Shown piece after piece: positions 1 to 9,100 of a stretch of 64,000 bases of DNA. The first letter of the stretch is position 1. The number at the start of each line of letters is the position of its first letter. The notes below the pieces were generated by a model. It was not told the origin of the DNA, ran no database searches, and was given only the letters and a program-made list of their open reading frames with translations. The translations under genes and the position numbers were made by a program. Origin of the DNA: an uncultured bacterium (GTDB lineage: Bacteria; Bacteroidota; Bacteroidia; Bacteroidales; Bacteroidaceae); the NCBI GenBank assembly GCA_905214795.1, contig CAJMNM010000012.1:15141-79140 (forward strand), written 5' to 3'.

Positions 1-1
1 G

Positions 2-454
2 CCATTGGGTGAGATTGTAATAGACTTCTATGACAAATTGAAAAGTATTTCGAAAGGTTACGCTTCATTTGATTATCATCAGGATGGATTCCGTCCTTCA
101 AAATTGGTTAAGCTGGATATTTTGCTTAATGGTGAGCCTGTAGATGCGTTGTCAACATTAACTCATGTAGATAATGCGGTGACATTTGGTCGTCGGATGT
201 GTGAGAAATTAAAAGAACTATTGCCGCGTCAGCAGTTTGATATTGCGATTCAAGCAGCTATTGGTGCAAAAATTATTGCCCGTGAAACTGTTAAGCAATT
301 ACGTAAAGATGTGACGGCTAAATGCTATGGTGGCGATGTGAGTCGTAAGCGTAAGTTGTTGGAAAAACAAAAGAAGGGTAAAAAGCGTATGAAGCAGATC
401 GGTAATGTAGAAGTGCCGCAGAAAGCATTCCTTGCCGTGTTGAAGCTCGATTAA
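2..454 (+). CDS. lepA: Elongation factor 4 (LepA), C-terminal part
   Basis: This is the last ~150 residues of the ribosome-associated GTPase LepA/EF4, which acts on stalled or mistranslocated elongating ribosomes. The reading frame is open to the left edge, so the GTPase domain and the start lie outside the window. What is visible is the end of the EF-G-like domain V ([18 protein letters not shown]) and the family-specific C-terminal domain with its basic [19 protein letters not shown] stretch and the closing [11 protein letters not shown]. Only 31 bp separate it from the next gene on the same strand, so co-transcription is possible. Identification is secure because the LepA C-terminal domain is distinctive. 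Confidence 0.96.
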   Translation, partial: PLGEIVIDFYDKLKSISKGYASFDYHQDGFRPSKLVKLDILLNGEPVDALSTLTHVDNAVTFGRRMCEKLKELLPRQQFDIAIQAAIGAKIIARETVKQLRKDVTAKCYGGDVSRKRKLLEKQKKGKKRMKQIGNVEVPQKAFLAVLKLD

Positions 455-485
455 CATATTCCGTAAAAATAATAATTGTTGCATT

Positions 486-1265
486 ATGGACAGGACACGA
501 GACGTGGCAAGAGAAATCGCCCGTATTTATTGTCGGCTGACACCGGCTGGCATAGAAGCTTTGTCGGAGATTCTGGTACCTTTTAAATATGCTAAGGGAG
601 ATGTTGTATTACCTGAAGGTCATATTTGTGAACATATGTACTTTGTGGATAAGGGTATGGTGCGCCAATATTATTATAAGAATGGACGTGATGTAACAGA
701 GCATTTTTCATACGAAGGAAGAATTGTTGTTTGTATTGAAAGTTTTCTCAAACAGGAACCTTCACGTCTTATTGTTGAAGCATTGGAAAACAGTTGGCTT
801 TATGGTATTCCTTATGATGCTTTACATAAGCTAGCTGATGAAAATAAGGAGATAGAAGTTCTGTTCCGTAAGATTATGGAACATGCCTTGATTAGTTCTC
901 AGATTTATGCGGATAGTCAGCGGTTTGAAAACGCCGCAGAGCGATATCTGCGTTTGTTGAATACTAAACCTGAGATCCTTCTTAGGGCACCAATGCTGCA
1001 TATTGCTTCCTATCTGCAAATGTCACCGGAAACATTGAGTCGCGTGCGTGCTGCACATATTGCGGAGGAGATGGAACAAAGTAGAAAATCAGCTGTGTCT
1101 GATGCTGCTGTGAAGGTTGATGTATCATCTAAAGGTGAATCTGTCAAGATGGAAACAGCTGCTACGGTTAAGCAGATAACAGCTGTTAATAATATGAAGG
1201 CTGAAACAGTGTCTCATAAGCAATCGTCGGGTAAAACCGATTCAAAAAAGTCGGAAAAGAATTAA
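486..1265 (+). CDS. Crp/Fnr-family transcriptional regulator with long C-terminal tail
   Basis: A 259-residue regulator. Residues ~15-125 form a cyclic-nucleotide-binding-type beta-roll (KGDVVLPEGHICEHMYFVDKGMV). Residues ~145-195 look like the Crp winged helix (AERYLRLLNTKPEIL, then IASYLQMSPETLSRVRA as the recognition helix). Members of this Bacteroidetes group usually end soon after the helix-turn-helix. Here about 65 extra residues follow, rich in Ala, Val, Ser, Thr, Lys and Glu, with no predicted fold. The effector is unknown: no FeS cysteine cluster is visible and cAMP-contact residues cannot be judged by eye. It follows lepA closely. Confidence 0.85.
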   Translation: MDRTRDVAREIARIYCRLTPAGIEALSEILVPFKYAKGDVVLPEGHICEHMYFVDKGMVRQYYYKNGRDVTEHFSYEGRIVVCIESFLKQEPSRLIVEALENSWLYGIPYDALHKLADENKEIEVLFRKIMEHALISSQIYADSQRFENAAERYLRLLNTKPEILLRAPMLHIASYLQMSPETLSRVRAAHIAEEMEQSRKSAVSDAAVKVDVSSKGESVKMETAATVKQITAVNNMKAETVSHKQSSGKTDSKKSEKN

Positions 1266-1346
1266 TACGTATATTATTTGCTCTGTAATGGCCGCATATT
1301 ATTTCAGCGTCATGTTGTATGAGAGTTTAGGTGAGTATAATGTTAA

Positions 1347-1404
1347 TTTTTTTTTTTTTTTGATAAATGATGTGAAAAGGCGTAATATAAATAGATTATC
1401 TTTG
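1347..1404 (+). promoter_or_regulatory. Putative promoter of the TonB-C gene with T15 tract
   Basis: A good Bacteroidetes -7 box, TATCTTTG, sits at 1397-1404. No clean TTTG occurs 19-21 nt upstream; TGTG at 1371-1374 (22 nt) is the nearest. A run of 15 T at 1347-1361 lies just upstream of the -33 region, where it could act as an UP-like element or vary in length by slippage. The 5' leader would be about 50 nt. Confidence 0.5.
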
Positions 1405-1459
1405 CAAATAGCTACGGAAAATGGTTAATTTTGTAAATTAACTTTTATATTATATTACT

Positions 1460-2734
1460 ATGAATAAGTCTTTTTCAGGTAGTTCCGTAGGCTTAGTATT
1501 AAAAGCCTTTTTGATCATTCTTTGTGGGAGTGCAATACAGGTTTGTCAGGCTGGAAATCAGTTTAATGCTGTAAATAGTCAAGTGTTGGCAGAAAACAGT
1601 GATGGTATTAATAATGCCTTGAAAGGTTTTTGGAAGAATAAATGGGTATGCCGTAAGAGTGATAACCAATCAATTGTTTATCCTTATGTCCATTATAAAT
1701 ATTATGGTGATGATCATGTACTTTCTTTAGCTGTAAAATATATGGATGAGGGGGATGAGAATATTAGTTATACAATTCGTTATATGCCTTATAATTATGT
1801 TTCAGATTCATTGATTCAAGAAGACAACGGAGATTTACCCATATCAATAATAGACGAGAAGCATTTCAATTTAACTTGGACAGACTTTTCACCTTCGGGT
1901 AAGATACAGCTTGAAGAAAATTGGGAGCGTTCTTTTCTGCCGTCCGGTTTGGCTCGTGTTTGGGTTGGTGCTTACCATGGGATGAACAGGAAAAATGGTA
2001 AATTTAGTGGTTGTTGGCAATTGAAGGGAACCCGGAAAACTTCAGAGGGTGAAATCATTCCTGTAAAATCTCCTTTATATTATAAAATATATGGTGACGG
2101 TTATTTCTTTGCTTTTATTCCCTGGCAGGAAAGCGAGACCAAGACGTTTATTTCTGGAAAAGCGGGTACCTTTAAAAGACTGACAGATAATCTTATTGAC
2201 GAGAGTGGAATAGAGAGTCCGATTAAATGGTTGGACGAGAATACTTTCGAATTGAAATGGTATGATGGAAGTAAGACGAATTTTGAAATATGGGAGTCTG
2301 TCAAATTTCCATCAGAGTACAGTAAGCTTATTGAGCCGTATGACCAGTGTGTTATGACGGCTTTTGAAGGACAAAAGAATGCGAAACCTGAAGCTATGGG
2401 GCAGATTGTTGAAGCGCCTGATGTACTGCCGCAGTTTCCTGGCGGTATGAATGCCTTGATGACTTATCTTTCACAAAACATTAAGTATCCGGAAGCGTGT
2501 AGAAAAGCAAATATAGAGGGACGTGTAATGGTTTCATTTATTGTAACCAGAAGTGGAGATATTTCAGCTTGTAAAATAGTCAAGAGTCCGGATGAACGAT
2601 TGAGTGAAGAGGCTTTGCGTGTAATCCAAGCTATGCCATCCTGGATTCCGGGTAAAGTGAATGGTGAAAGTGTATCAACGAAGATGACGCTTCCTGTTTC
2701 GTTTAAATTGAAAAACAAAAAATCAGATAAATAG
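1460..2734 (+). CDS. Secreted protein with two DUF4488-like repeats and a TonB C-terminal domain
   Basis: A 424-residue protein. The N-terminus has a hydrophobic signal or anchor (LVLKAFLIILCGSAIQVCQA, residues 14-33). Residues ~55-170 and ~180-300 are two related modules, each opening with a GFW/GCW + K motif and each holding a KYYGD/KIYGDGY segment and a closing WE motif; they resemble DUF4488. Residues ~325-420 are a TonB C-terminal domain (PQFPGGMNALMTYLSQNI, the YP motif, then the GRVMVSFIV strand). TonB-C normally contacts outer membrane transporters. The usual proline-rich periplasmic spanner is absent, so it may not be a classical energy transducer. It is monocistronic, ending at a strong terminator. 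Confidence 0.82.
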   Translation: MNKSFSGSSVGLVLKAFLIILCGSAIQVCQAGNQFNAVNSQVLAENSDGINNALKGFWKNKWVCRKSDNQSIVYPYVHYKYYGDDHVLSLAVKYMDEGDENISYTIRYMPYNYVSDSLIQEDNGDLPISIIDEKHFNLTWTDFSPSGKIQLEENWERSFLPSGLARVWVGAYHGMNRKNGKFSGCWQLKGTRKTSEGEIIPVKSPLYYKIYGDGYFFAFIPWQESETKTFISGKAGTFKRLTDNLIDESGIESPIKWLDENTFELKWYDGSKTNFEIWESVKFPSEYSKLIEPYDQCVMTAFEGQKNAKPEAMGQIVEAPDVLPQFPGGMNALMTYLSQNIKYPEACRKANIEGRVMVSFIVTRSGDISACKIVKSPDERLSEEALRVIQAMPSWIPGKVNGESVSTKMTLPVSFKLKNKKSDK

Positions 2735-2767
2735 AAATATATGAGAAGATAAAAAATAATAGTATGT

Positions 2768-2808
2768 AAAAAATAAGGCCGTTTTAAAACGGCCTTATTT
2801 TTTATATT
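2768..2808. terminator. Bidirectional intrinsic terminator
   Basis: A perfect inverted repeat with abutting arms (2768-2785 and 2786-2803, core AAGGCCGTTTTAAAACGGCC) has A-runs on one side and T-runs on the other, so it can end both the TonB-C gene (+) and the acyl-CoA ligase gene (-), whose stop codon overlaps the right arm. Confidence 0.9.
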
Positions 2809-4466
2809 TCTGCATCAGCATATAAGAATCGTTTGATACTTCGTTTTGGAGTTTTTTCGAACTCTTCATTGTAGATTTTTATGCCGCTAAGGTGAGCATA
2901 TGAAGGAAGTGCCGCATTGAGTTCTGTACGATTCTGTTCCATGACACCTGCCAGATCGTTGGTTTGCAAACCAAGCTTTTCAGCCTCTTCAAAGTCCGGA
3001 TAAACCAAGCCATAAAGTTTGTCACCTTTCTGTATGACGATGCTTTCATTGACCAATGTCATATTGTTGAGTAAGTCTTCAATTTCTTCCGGGTAAATAT
3101 TTTGACCATTAGCTCCCAGCAGCATATTCTTACTTCTGCCTTTAATGAAAAGATTACCTTCTTCATCCATTATACCCAAATCTCCGGTGTGATACCAGCC
3201 ATTGACAAGAGTTTCTTTTGTTGCTTCCTCATTTTTATAATAACCGAGCATAACATTGGTACCACGTACAAGGATTTCTCCAACTTCATTATGTGGGTCT
3301 TTACTGTCAATCTTTACTTCCATTCGTGGAGCCGCTTTGCCGCATGAGCCTTGTTTGAAGTTTTTCCAGTCTTCATATGTAATGATTGGTGCACACTCAG
3401 TCGCACCATAACCTACCGTATAGTTAAAACCAATGTCATGAAGCAAGGCCTCTATTTCACGGTTAAATGCAGCCCCTCCGATAATCACTTCATAATAGTT
3501 TCCACCAAAAGCAGCTTTGATTTGTTCGCAGATTTTGTCTTTAATCTTTTGACGTACTACCGGAATCTTGAGCAACATTTTAACTGTTGTATCTTGAATT
3601 TTAGGTAATACTGCTTTACGGATAATTTTTTCGATAACTAATGGTACAGCGATGATAATTGCTGGTTTAATTTCAGCAAAAGCCTTGAATAGAATTTGCG
3701 GTGATGGAACACGGGTAAGAAAGAAAACCTTGCAACCGGCGCAAAATTCATAAATAAATTCAAATGCCATACCATACATATGTGCCATTGGCAACATCGA
3801 TACTACTCGGTCACCAGGTTTGATGTGTGGTCCTAATGCAGATTGTGCGAATTTAAGATTAGACCATAAAGCACGATAGGGTATCATTACCCCCTTTGAA
3901 CGACTGGTTGTACCAGAAGTATAGTTAATTACAGCAAGTTCATCATCTTCACCTTTATAATATGAAATATGATGTTTGCGGAAGTTCATAGGATAACGTT
4001 CTCCAAACAATTGATTAAGATGTTCGCGTGCGAAAACGACTTTTTGTGTTCGTCCTACCAAAAGTGAGTAGTCGGCAATGCATATAATGCCTTCCAGATT
4101 AGGCATTTCATTTGCATCAAGTTCTTTCCATACAACATCGCCCACGAAAAGGAGTTTTGCTTCGCTATGGTTAACAATATTATGTACCTGTTCTGCTTTA
4201 AATTCATGAAGAATAGGTACGGCTACAGCCCCATAAGTAAGTGTGGCAAAAAATACAGCTCCCCAGTGGGCACAGTTTCTGCCGCATATGGCAATTTTGT
4301 CCCCTCGCTGTACATTACTGTATTCAAAGATAATGTGAAGTTTTTCTATGATTCGTGCGATATCTTTATATTGGAACGTTTCTCCCATATAATCAGCTAA
4401 AGCATCAAGGTCCCAATAGTCCTTGATGCTTTGCTCTATATATTCATTAAATTTCAGTTCGCTCAT
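2802..4466 (-). CDS. AMP-binding long-chain fatty acid-CoA ligase
   Basis: A 554-residue ANL-superfamily adenylate-forming enzyme that should activate a fatty (or other) carboxylic acid with ATP and CoA. Visible motifs are the phosphate-binding loop TSGTTSRSKGV (residues ~185-195; the usual TSGTTGxPKG has a Ser in place of the second Gly), the A5-type motif GYGATECAPII, the A7 motif YHTGDLGIMDEEGNLFIKGR followed by KNMLLGANGQNIYPEEIE, and a late lysine (TPKRSIKRFLY) expected to be the catalytic A10 Lys. Length is typical of bacterial FadD-like ligases. No signal peptide, so cytoplasmic or membrane-associated. It is transcribed alone from its own promoter; substrate cannot be read from sequence. 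Confidence 0.92.
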   Translation of the reverse strand: MSELKFNEYIEQSIKDYWDLDALADYMGETFQYKDIARIIEKLHIIFEYSNVQRGDKIAICGRNCAHWGAVFFATLTYGAVAVPILHEFKAEQVHNIVNHSEAKLLFVGDVVWKELDANEMPNLEGIICIADYSLLVGRTQKVVFAREHLNQLFGERYPMNFRKHHISYYKGEDDELAVINYTSGTTSRSKGVMIPYRALWSNLKFAQSALGPHIKPGDRVVSMLPMAHMYGMAFEFIYEFCAGCKVFFLTRVPSPQILFKAFAEIKPAIIIAVPLVIEKIIRKAVLPKIQDTTVKMLLKIPVVRQKIKDKICEQIKAAFGGNYYEVIIGGAAFNREIEALLHDIGFNYTVGYGATECAPIITYEDWKNFKQGSCGKAAPRMEVKIDSKDPHNEVGEILVRGTNVMLGYYKNEEATKETLVNGWYHTGDLGIMDEEGNLFIKGRSKNMLLGANGQNIYPEEIEDLLNNMTLVNESIVIQKGDKLYGLVYPDFEEAEKLGLQTNDLAGVMEQNRTELNAALPSYAHLSGIKIYNEEFEKTPKRSIKRFLYADAEI

Positions 4467-4489
4467 TGCACATTTTTTTAAGATATGTG

Positions 4490-4521
4490 CAAAACTAATT
4501 GAAAAAAATTAAATGAGCAAG
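4490..4521 (-). promoter_or_regulatory. Promoter of the acyl-CoA ligase gene
   Basis: On the minus strand, -33 CTTG (4521-4518) and -7 TAGTTTTG (4497-4490) are separated by 20 nt, the expected Bacteroidetes sigma-ABfr geometry, a short distance upstream of the start codon at 4466. Confidence 0.6.
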
Positions 4522-4533
4522 ATTTACTTACAT

Positions 4534-5205
4534 TTAATAAACTCTTTCTCCAAAAATCTTACTTCCTACTCGTATTAATGTACTTCCTTCTTCTATTGCA
4601 ATAGGATAATCGTGGCTCATACCCCATGAACATTCTTTAAAATAAGGTATGTTAGTAAAGAATTTCTCTTTTGCTTGAATAAAGAAATCATGAGCACGCT
4701 GGAATTCTTCGTGAATTTGATTGGTGTCATCTGTATTAGATGCCATACACATCACACCACATATTCTGATATGGGTCAGATTATGCCATTCACCTTCTTT
4801 AAGCATATCCATACATTCTTCTGGGGTAAAACCATATTTGGTTTCTTCCTGTGCGACGTGGAGTTGTAAGAGACAGTCAATAACGCGTCCTGCTTTTTCG
4901 GCTTGTTTGTCTATTTCTTTGAGTAGTTTTAATGAATCTACAGCGTGAATCAGTTTGATATAACTTGCAATATATTTAACTTTATTAGTTTGCAAGTGAC
5001 CGATAAAATGCCATTCAATGTCTTTCGGAAGCTGTTCATATTTTTGTTGAAGTTCTTGAACATGGCTTTCCCCAAAAACACGTTGACCGGCAGCGTAAGC
5101 TTCTTCTATACTGCTTGCTGGATGAAATTTAGAAACGGCAACTAAACGAACACCTTCCGGCAATTCGTTTTTAATTTGCTTTATTTCTTCTTTAATGTCT
5201 GGCAT
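4534..5205 (-). CDS. yggS: YggS-family pyridoxal phosphate homeostasis protein
   Basis: A 223-residue PLP-binding protein of the YggS/PROSC family, which buffers PLP and balances amino and keto acids rather than catalysing a known reaction. The fold is like the N-terminal barrel of alanine racemase. Visible are VAVSKFHPA with the PLP lysine at K26, FGESHVQE, WHFIGHLQTNK, the AVDS motif, and near the end the SWGMSHDY and STLIRVGSKIFGER phosphate-binding segments. It lies 28 bp downstream of the DUF4494 gene and is probably co-transcribed with it. Confidence 0.95.
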   Translation of the reverse strand: MPDIKEEIKQIKNELPEGVRLVAVSKFHPASSIEEAYAAGQRVFGESHVQELQQKYEQLPKDIEWHFIGHLQTNKVKYIASYIKLIHAVDSLKLLKEIDKQAEKAGRVIDCLLQLHVAQEETKYGFTPEECMDMLKEGEWHNLTHIRICGVMCMASNTDDTNQIHEEFQRAHDFFIQAKEKFFTNIPYFKECSWGMSHDYPIAIEEGSTLIRVGSKIFGERVY

Positions 5206-5233
5206 AATAAGATTTTAGTTTGTTTGCTGCCTT

Positions 5234-5704
5234 TTAGGCTTCAGGAAATTCCGGTTTTTCGTCTGCTTCAGCTTTATATGGGAAAATATCCATAATTGGA
5301 GTTTCTGCAATGGATACGATTTCATAATCGGCCATAGTGCCTTCCATTCCTTTATCAAGTTGTTTAACGGCATCGCGTAAGTCTGTAGCCTGTACCAGCA
5401 TGTTTTGATTTGTACGTTTTTCAACACCATTCTTTTCATCTAGTGTGATAAAGGCAACTTTAGCTTTGAACCAGCGGTCAGCACTGGAATCTTCACTTTC
5501 AAATAGTTCGGCATATTTTGCACGTTTGATATCAGTAACTTGGAATTCGCCGGACATGAAAGGTTCCATTTCTTCTATAAAGCGATGTTCTGCTTCTGTG
5601 AAGCTTAATGCGTCTACCAGATAAGGTTCTGTTACTTTCTTAACTTGGCCGTTTTCCAATGTTTTTTCGTATCGAACTTTACATTCAAACCATTCGTTCA
5701 TCAT
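5234..5704 (-). CDS. DUF4494 domain-containing protein
   Basis: A 156-residue cytoplasmic protein of a Bacteroidetes family (DUF4494) of unknown function. It consists of two similar halves: WFECKVRYEKTLENGQVKKVTEPYLVDALSFTEAEHRF and WFKAKVAFITLDEKNGVEKRTNQNMLVQATDLRDAV share the pattern WF-x-K/A-KV, then a hydrophilic turn, then Y/M-LV-A. No catalytic motif is apparent. Pairing with yggS is the only contextual clue. The protein may start at the first or second of two adjacent Met codons. Confidence 0.85.
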   Translation of the reverse strand: MMNEWFECKVRYEKTLENGQVKKVTEPYLVDALSFTEAEHRFIEEMEPFMSGEFQVTDIKRAKYAELFESEDSSADRWFKAKVAFITLDEKNGVEKRTNQNMLVQATDLRDAVKQLDKGMEGTMADYEIVSIAETPIMDIFPYKAEADEKPEFPEA

Positions 5705-5742
5705 AGGTCGTTATATTTTGTGTGATTAATGTATAATTCATA

Positions 5743-5773
5743 CAAAATTATAAAAAACGTCTGATAGTACGAA
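5743..5773 (-). promoter_or_regulatory. Putative promoter of DUF4494-yggS
   Basis: Minus strand: TTCG (5773-5770), 19 nt, then TAATTTTG (5750-5743). The -7 is canonical, the -33 matches three of four bases. It lies about 40 bp upstream of the DUF4494 start. Confidence 0.5.
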
Positions 5774-6085
5774 AAAATATAGTGAAGAATAATATTTCAT
5801 TATGAATAACACTCTTGTTTTGTGGGAGTATTCTCGAGGATATGTTTTTGCAATACTAGAGTTATTACTTTTTCGGGAAGTCTGTTTAAAGGAATGATAT
5901 GTTTTTTTATAATGACGGTTTGTTTTAGGTATTAGTTTTTCCGTGGGTAATTATGGGAACTTGAGAAACTTTTTTATATTGTGGAACTTTTTATATTAAA
6001 AAAGTTTGATGAATATAGTCTGTTGTTCATGTTTTTATTTTATTGTAAATGAGTGCTCTAATTCGCTTGTATACTTGGGTTCTAT
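5774..6085. other. AT-rich intergenic region
   Basis: Between divergent genes. The only structure I see is an 11-bp perfect inverted repeat of AT-rich sequence (arms 5966-5976 and 5997-6007, 20-nt loop). No open frame of interest and no repeat-element copy. Confidence 0.4.
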
Positions 6086-6116
6086 TTTGACAAATTAGAA
6101 AAAAGTATTATCTTTG
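6086..6116 (+). promoter_or_regulatory. Promoter of the BNR/LamG protein gene
   Basis: TTTG (6086-6089), 19 nt, TATCTTTG (6109-6116): a full consensus match. The expected start of transcription is close to 6122, which places the ATG at 6156 after a ~35-nt leader and rules out any earlier start in that frame. Confidence 0.8.
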
Positions 6117-6155
6117 ACGAAACTTAATCTCATTATTACGAAAAACCAAAAAAAC

Positions 6156-9100
6156 ATGAAGAGTTTAAAATGGATTGTTCCGGCACTTTTGTCGGGACTG
6201 GTTTGCTTTACATCTTTATATGCCGAAACCGGCATTGGTGAAGCAAAAGAAAGCAGTGAACTAGAACAGATTGTCTTACCCAATCCGGTAGTAACTGATG
6301 TAGTCTTGCCGTCAAAAACAGCTTCCGGAAAGCAAATTGTATGGACTTCCGACCATAGTTCTGTTCTTTCGGCTGATGGCCTGGTAAATTTACCTCAGGA
6401 AACAACAGAAGTGAAGCTTACTGCTACGGCAGACGGCGAGAGTCACACTTTTACGGTCAATGTCAACCCGAGAGATATCACAGCCAATAAGGTATTGGAA
6501 TATGAATTCGAATCAGATGATGTGTACACGGTTGACGATGTACGTTATGTAAAAGACAAAAGTGGAAACGGACGTGACGCAAAGCTCTTGGGCAGTGCAA
6601 AGGCTGAGGGAACGCTTGACCTTACGGCCAATACAGCTTCCGGATTTTCAACCAACGGTTATGCCATTGCTCCGGAAGGAACGCTCAACGGTTTGCGCAG
6701 CTATACCTTTTTTATGATGGTTAAACCGGAACATCTGAACAGCAGTCCGCGTCTGTACGATTTCGGTCTGTCTGCCGGAAACAGCCTTTTTGGACGTGCC
6801 AGTGGATTTACGGCCGGAATGAAATACAATGACGGTACAACTCAGATGGTTAATTCCGGACGTACATTAAATACCGGTGAGGAAAACTATGTTGCCTTTG
6901 TTTTTGACGCTAAGACCAAAGAAACAAAAATATATCTTAACGGTTCACAGGTGGCAAGCGGAGAAAATATCGTTCACGAACCATATGAGATTACAACAAT
7001 CGGTGCCGATACGCGTAATTATATCGGCCGTACCCAATGGTGGGATTCGGGCGTAGCATCCAGCAACATTGATTATTGCGGTACGATGGACCATTTCCAG
7101 TTATATAACATAGCATTAACCACAGAAGAAATCAGAGATCTTCAGCGCCCTTATTCAGAACCCGAAATCATTGAGCCTTATTCCGGAGAGACTGTGACTG
7201 AAGAAGGAGCCTGGTGTTGGTTTGCCGATCCGCGTGCTTTGCATTATGAGGATGAGGCTGCGGGCATTAACATGACATACGTGGGTTATATCGACATACA
7301 CGGAGCCATTAAGGCCATGCAGTATGATTTCAATAAAAAACAGCAAAGCGAAGTGCTTATCCGTTCTTATTTCCAGCCGGATGATCACGACAATCCTACA
7401 TTCCTGGTTTTGCCCGACAAACGTGTGATGATATTCTATTCACGCCACACAGATGAGGCTTGTTTCTATTATCGTGTTTCTCAGAAGCCGGGGGACATCA
7501 CTTCTCTGGGCGAGGAAAAGGTTATAAAGACAAGTCATAATACGACATATCCTTCACCGTTTATTTTGTCTGACGATCCTGAACACATTTATTTATGCTG
7601 GCGTGGTATCAACTGGCATCCGACCATAGCCCAGCTCAGTATACCGGACGAGAATGATGATGTAACCTTTACATGGGGGCCTTATCAGATGGTACAGTCA
7701 ATAGGTGCCAGACCATATGCAAAATATCTTTCAAACGGTAAGGATAAACTTTATGTAACTTATACAACAGGGCATCCTGATAATGAGAATCCTAATTTTG
7801 TTTATTTTAATGTTGTAGACATAAAGAGTAAGACTTTACAGGATGTTAATGGTAATGTCTTGTCAAATATTGCGGACGGTCCTTTCAATGTAAACAAAAC
7901 ATCTTCCTATGTGTCTACCTATCCTTCTACTGTTGTCGATAATCCGTCTAATCAGAGAGACTGGGTTTGGCAGGTTTCAGAGGATAAGAACGGCTATCCG
8001 GTAATTGCCATGGTTCGTATCAGTTCTGGAAAGACCTCTCACGATTACTATTATGCACAATGGACCGGTACATCATGGAAGAAGACTTTCCTGGCCAATG
8101 GCGGAGGTGCTTTCCATCAGACACCCGGACTGGAAATGTGTTATAGTGCCGGTATGGCTATCGATCCGGTGCGCCCCAATGAAGTGTATTGTTCGGTGCC
8201 GGTCAACGGGGTTTATGAAATTGTGAAATATACGGTAGGAGATGACGGTTCAGTTACATCAAAGCCTTATACCTCTAATTCATTGAAAAATAATGTGCGT
8301 CCATACATTATTCCTGGTTATAATGGTGAAGAGCCGCAGGTTGTTTGGATGTATGGTGAATATTACGATTGGATTGTCAATGAGATTCGTCCGTTGGGCT
8401 ATTGCACAGCCATACACCGTGGATTTGATTTTCCGTCGGAAACAGCGGATACCGAGAATGGTCTGGTTATAGACGAAACATACGACAAGGCTGTTGAAGG
8501 TACAGCTACAGTAAAGGACGGTGTGCTTGTATTGACAGACAATACTGTTGCAGAATTGGCTACAGATAAGCTTTCCACCTTCAGCATTTCGCTTTCTCCA
8601 TATTTGTATGCCAGTTCTTTCGGCGGTACGCTTTTGAGCTTTGGTGATGTGATTTATACCGTCAATCCTCAGACACTTAAGCCGGTACTTACAATTGGTG
8701 ATAAAGTTTATGCAAGCAATAACATACTGGGTAATTCCGACAGCTGGAAGTATGAAGACCGTGGAACCGGTGGTATCTGGTTTGATCCGGTTAAGTTCGG
8801 TTATTTTAATTTGACGCTTACTTATGCCGATGGAGTACTGACAACGTATGTCAACGGGCTGATTGACCAGAAGGTAGAGGTTGAGGGACTGACATTAGAC
8901 CGTTGCAAGATTGGTGGTTTCAATGGTTGGGTAGAGGATACCCGTGTTTACAACCGTGCGCTCAATCAATCAGAAGTGGTCGAGCTGACTGCTGTCAGTC
9001 AGAAATATACGCTAGATGATGAGCTTATCGCCGATGCGGAATTGGAATATCTTTTTGTGCCGAAGGTGGCTCTGACCGATATTGTGCTGCCGGTTAAGAC

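Noticed and set aside
6114..6155. Earlier in-frame start of the BNR/LamG protein
   Set aside because: It lies on the -7 box and would bury the signal peptide behind 14 polar residues.
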